Source of the DNA: Lithobates sylvaticus
Taxonomy: Eukaryota; Chordata; Amphibia; Anura; Ranidae
Assembly: GCA_028564925.1 (NCBI GenBank)
Contig: CM053027.1
Span: forward strand, 244,739,649-244,803,648
DNA: 64,000 nucleotides
Direction: 5' to 3'
This document shows positions 63,333-64,000 of the stretch, piece by piece. How positions within the stretch are numbered: the first letter of the stretch is position 1; every line of letters begins with the position of its first letter. The notes beneath the pieces are model-generated. The model had not been told where the DNA came from and searched no databases. It worked only from the letters and a program-made list of their open reading frames with translations. Made by a program: the position numbers and the translations under genes.

Positions 63333-64000
63333 TAGGGATGAGCCGAACACCCCCCCGTTCGGCTCGCACCAGAACCCGCCAACGGACCTAAAGTCCGTGC
63401 GAGCTTTAGAACCCTATTAGTTATAATGGATGCGAACGTTTGAAATCAAAAGTGCTAATTTTAAAGGCTCATATGCATGTTAATGTCATAAAAAGTGTTT
63501 GGGGACCTGGGTCCTACCCCAGGGGACATGTATCAATGCAAAATTTTTCTTTAAAAACGGCCATTTTTTCAGGAGCAGTGATTTTAATAATGCTTAAATT
63601 GAAACAATAAAAGTGTAAAATTCCTTTAATTTTCGTACTTGGGGGGTGTCTATAGTATGCACGTAAAGGGGCGCATGTTTGCTGTGCTTAGAACTGTCCC
63701 TGCAAAAAGTGTCGGCTAATTGACGGCTCCCGTAATACAGAGAACAGTCATTCATTGAAAGTCATTCATAAAAAAAAAGTCATTCATAAAAAATAAAAAA
63801 AATGAAAAAAAAAAAAAGCGTGGGGGTCCCCCCAAATATAATAACCAGGCCCTTCAGGTCTGGGATGGATATTAAGGGGAACCCCAGCCAAAAAAAAAAT
63901 GGCGTAGGGTCCCCCTCAAAATCCATACCAGACCCTTGAGGTCTGGAATGGATTTTAAGGGGAACCCTAGCCAAAAAAATGTCGTGGGGTCCCCCTCAAA
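63333..64000 (+). repeat. hAT-family MITE running off the window end
   Basis: Starts TAGGGATGAGCCGAACACC with the palindromic CCCGTTCGGCTCGCAC region. It shares the GTGTTTGGGGACC...ACATGTATCAATGCA block with 6947-7200 and the GTCTATAGTATGC block with 22740. It then enters tandem GGGGTCCCCC units with CAGGCCCTTCAGGTCTGG hairpins (63820-64000) that continue past the end. Confidence 0.75.

Overview
This window looks like a piece of a large, repeat-rich vertebrate genome, most likely a frog. That assignment is an inference from the mix of elements: Tx1/L1-type LINEs with very long spacers between ORFs, DIRS and SGNH-bearing Ngaro tyrosine-recombinase retroelements, a Gmr1-like Ty3/Gypsy fossil, BED-finger hAT and Harbinger transposons, many TTAA and hAT MITEs, and long minisatellites. 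I recognise no host protein-coding gene, tRNA or rRNA. Nearly every long open reading frame belongs to a mobile element or is an artefact of a tandem repeat whose unit is a multiple of three.

Layout. 1-2319: AT-rich unclassified DNA with one hammerhead-ribozyme-like hairpin. 2320-5500: a broken Gmr1-like Gypsy element on the minus strand (SCAN-like Gag, protease, integrase, LTR-like region). 5639-6946: a minisatellite bracketed by two outward-facing ends of a hAT family. 7273-14322: a nearly intact 7.05-kb L1/Tx1 LINE with 16-bp target duplications, an NRF1/ETS-type 5' end, intact ORF1, and ORF2 shifted once at a run of C. 15860-16965: the 3' end of another L1. 17480-18215: a fold-back element. 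18290-21330: a 21-bp minisatellite with higher-order structure. 21331-22735: a Harbinger remnant whose second exon keeps good splice sites, plus a MITE. 22740-25410: hAT-type MITEs, AT repeats and minisatellites.

25430-37620 is a broken DIRS element on the minus strand (RT, RNase H, recombinase), opened by two later insertions: a minisatellite-bearing MITE-like block (27408-29200) and a 7.9-kb hAT (29488-37385, 8-bp duplication ATCGTGAG). The hAT was itself hit by a 5'-truncated LINE (33776-34737) and a TA-flanked MITE (36450-36742). Its left end is present three times in tandem. At 37780-45245 a second full-length L1 (14-bp duplications) sits inside a copy of a short retroelement that carries a hammerhead-like motif.

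From about 46635 to 55240 the DNA forms a large inverted duplication (arms 46635-49618 and 52886-55240) around a spacer holding an L1 ORF1 fragment. Each arm has one or more later insertions missing from the other, so each arm acts as the empty-site control for the other. 55525-63336 is another L1, split in its endonuclease region by a whole-looking Ngaro retroelement (57675-63127). The Ngaro has A1-ORFs-B1-A2-B2 split direct repeats that I read as identical, and four open frames: Gag-like, RT/RNase H, tyrosine recombinase and SGNH hydrolase. The window ends in a hAT-family MITE (63333-64000).

Relative order of events read from the nesting: DIRS and Gypsy fossils are old; the hammerhead-bearing retroelement and the inverted duplication came next; then the hAT, MITE and L1 insertions; the Ngaro and the 7.3-14.3 kb L1 look youngest.
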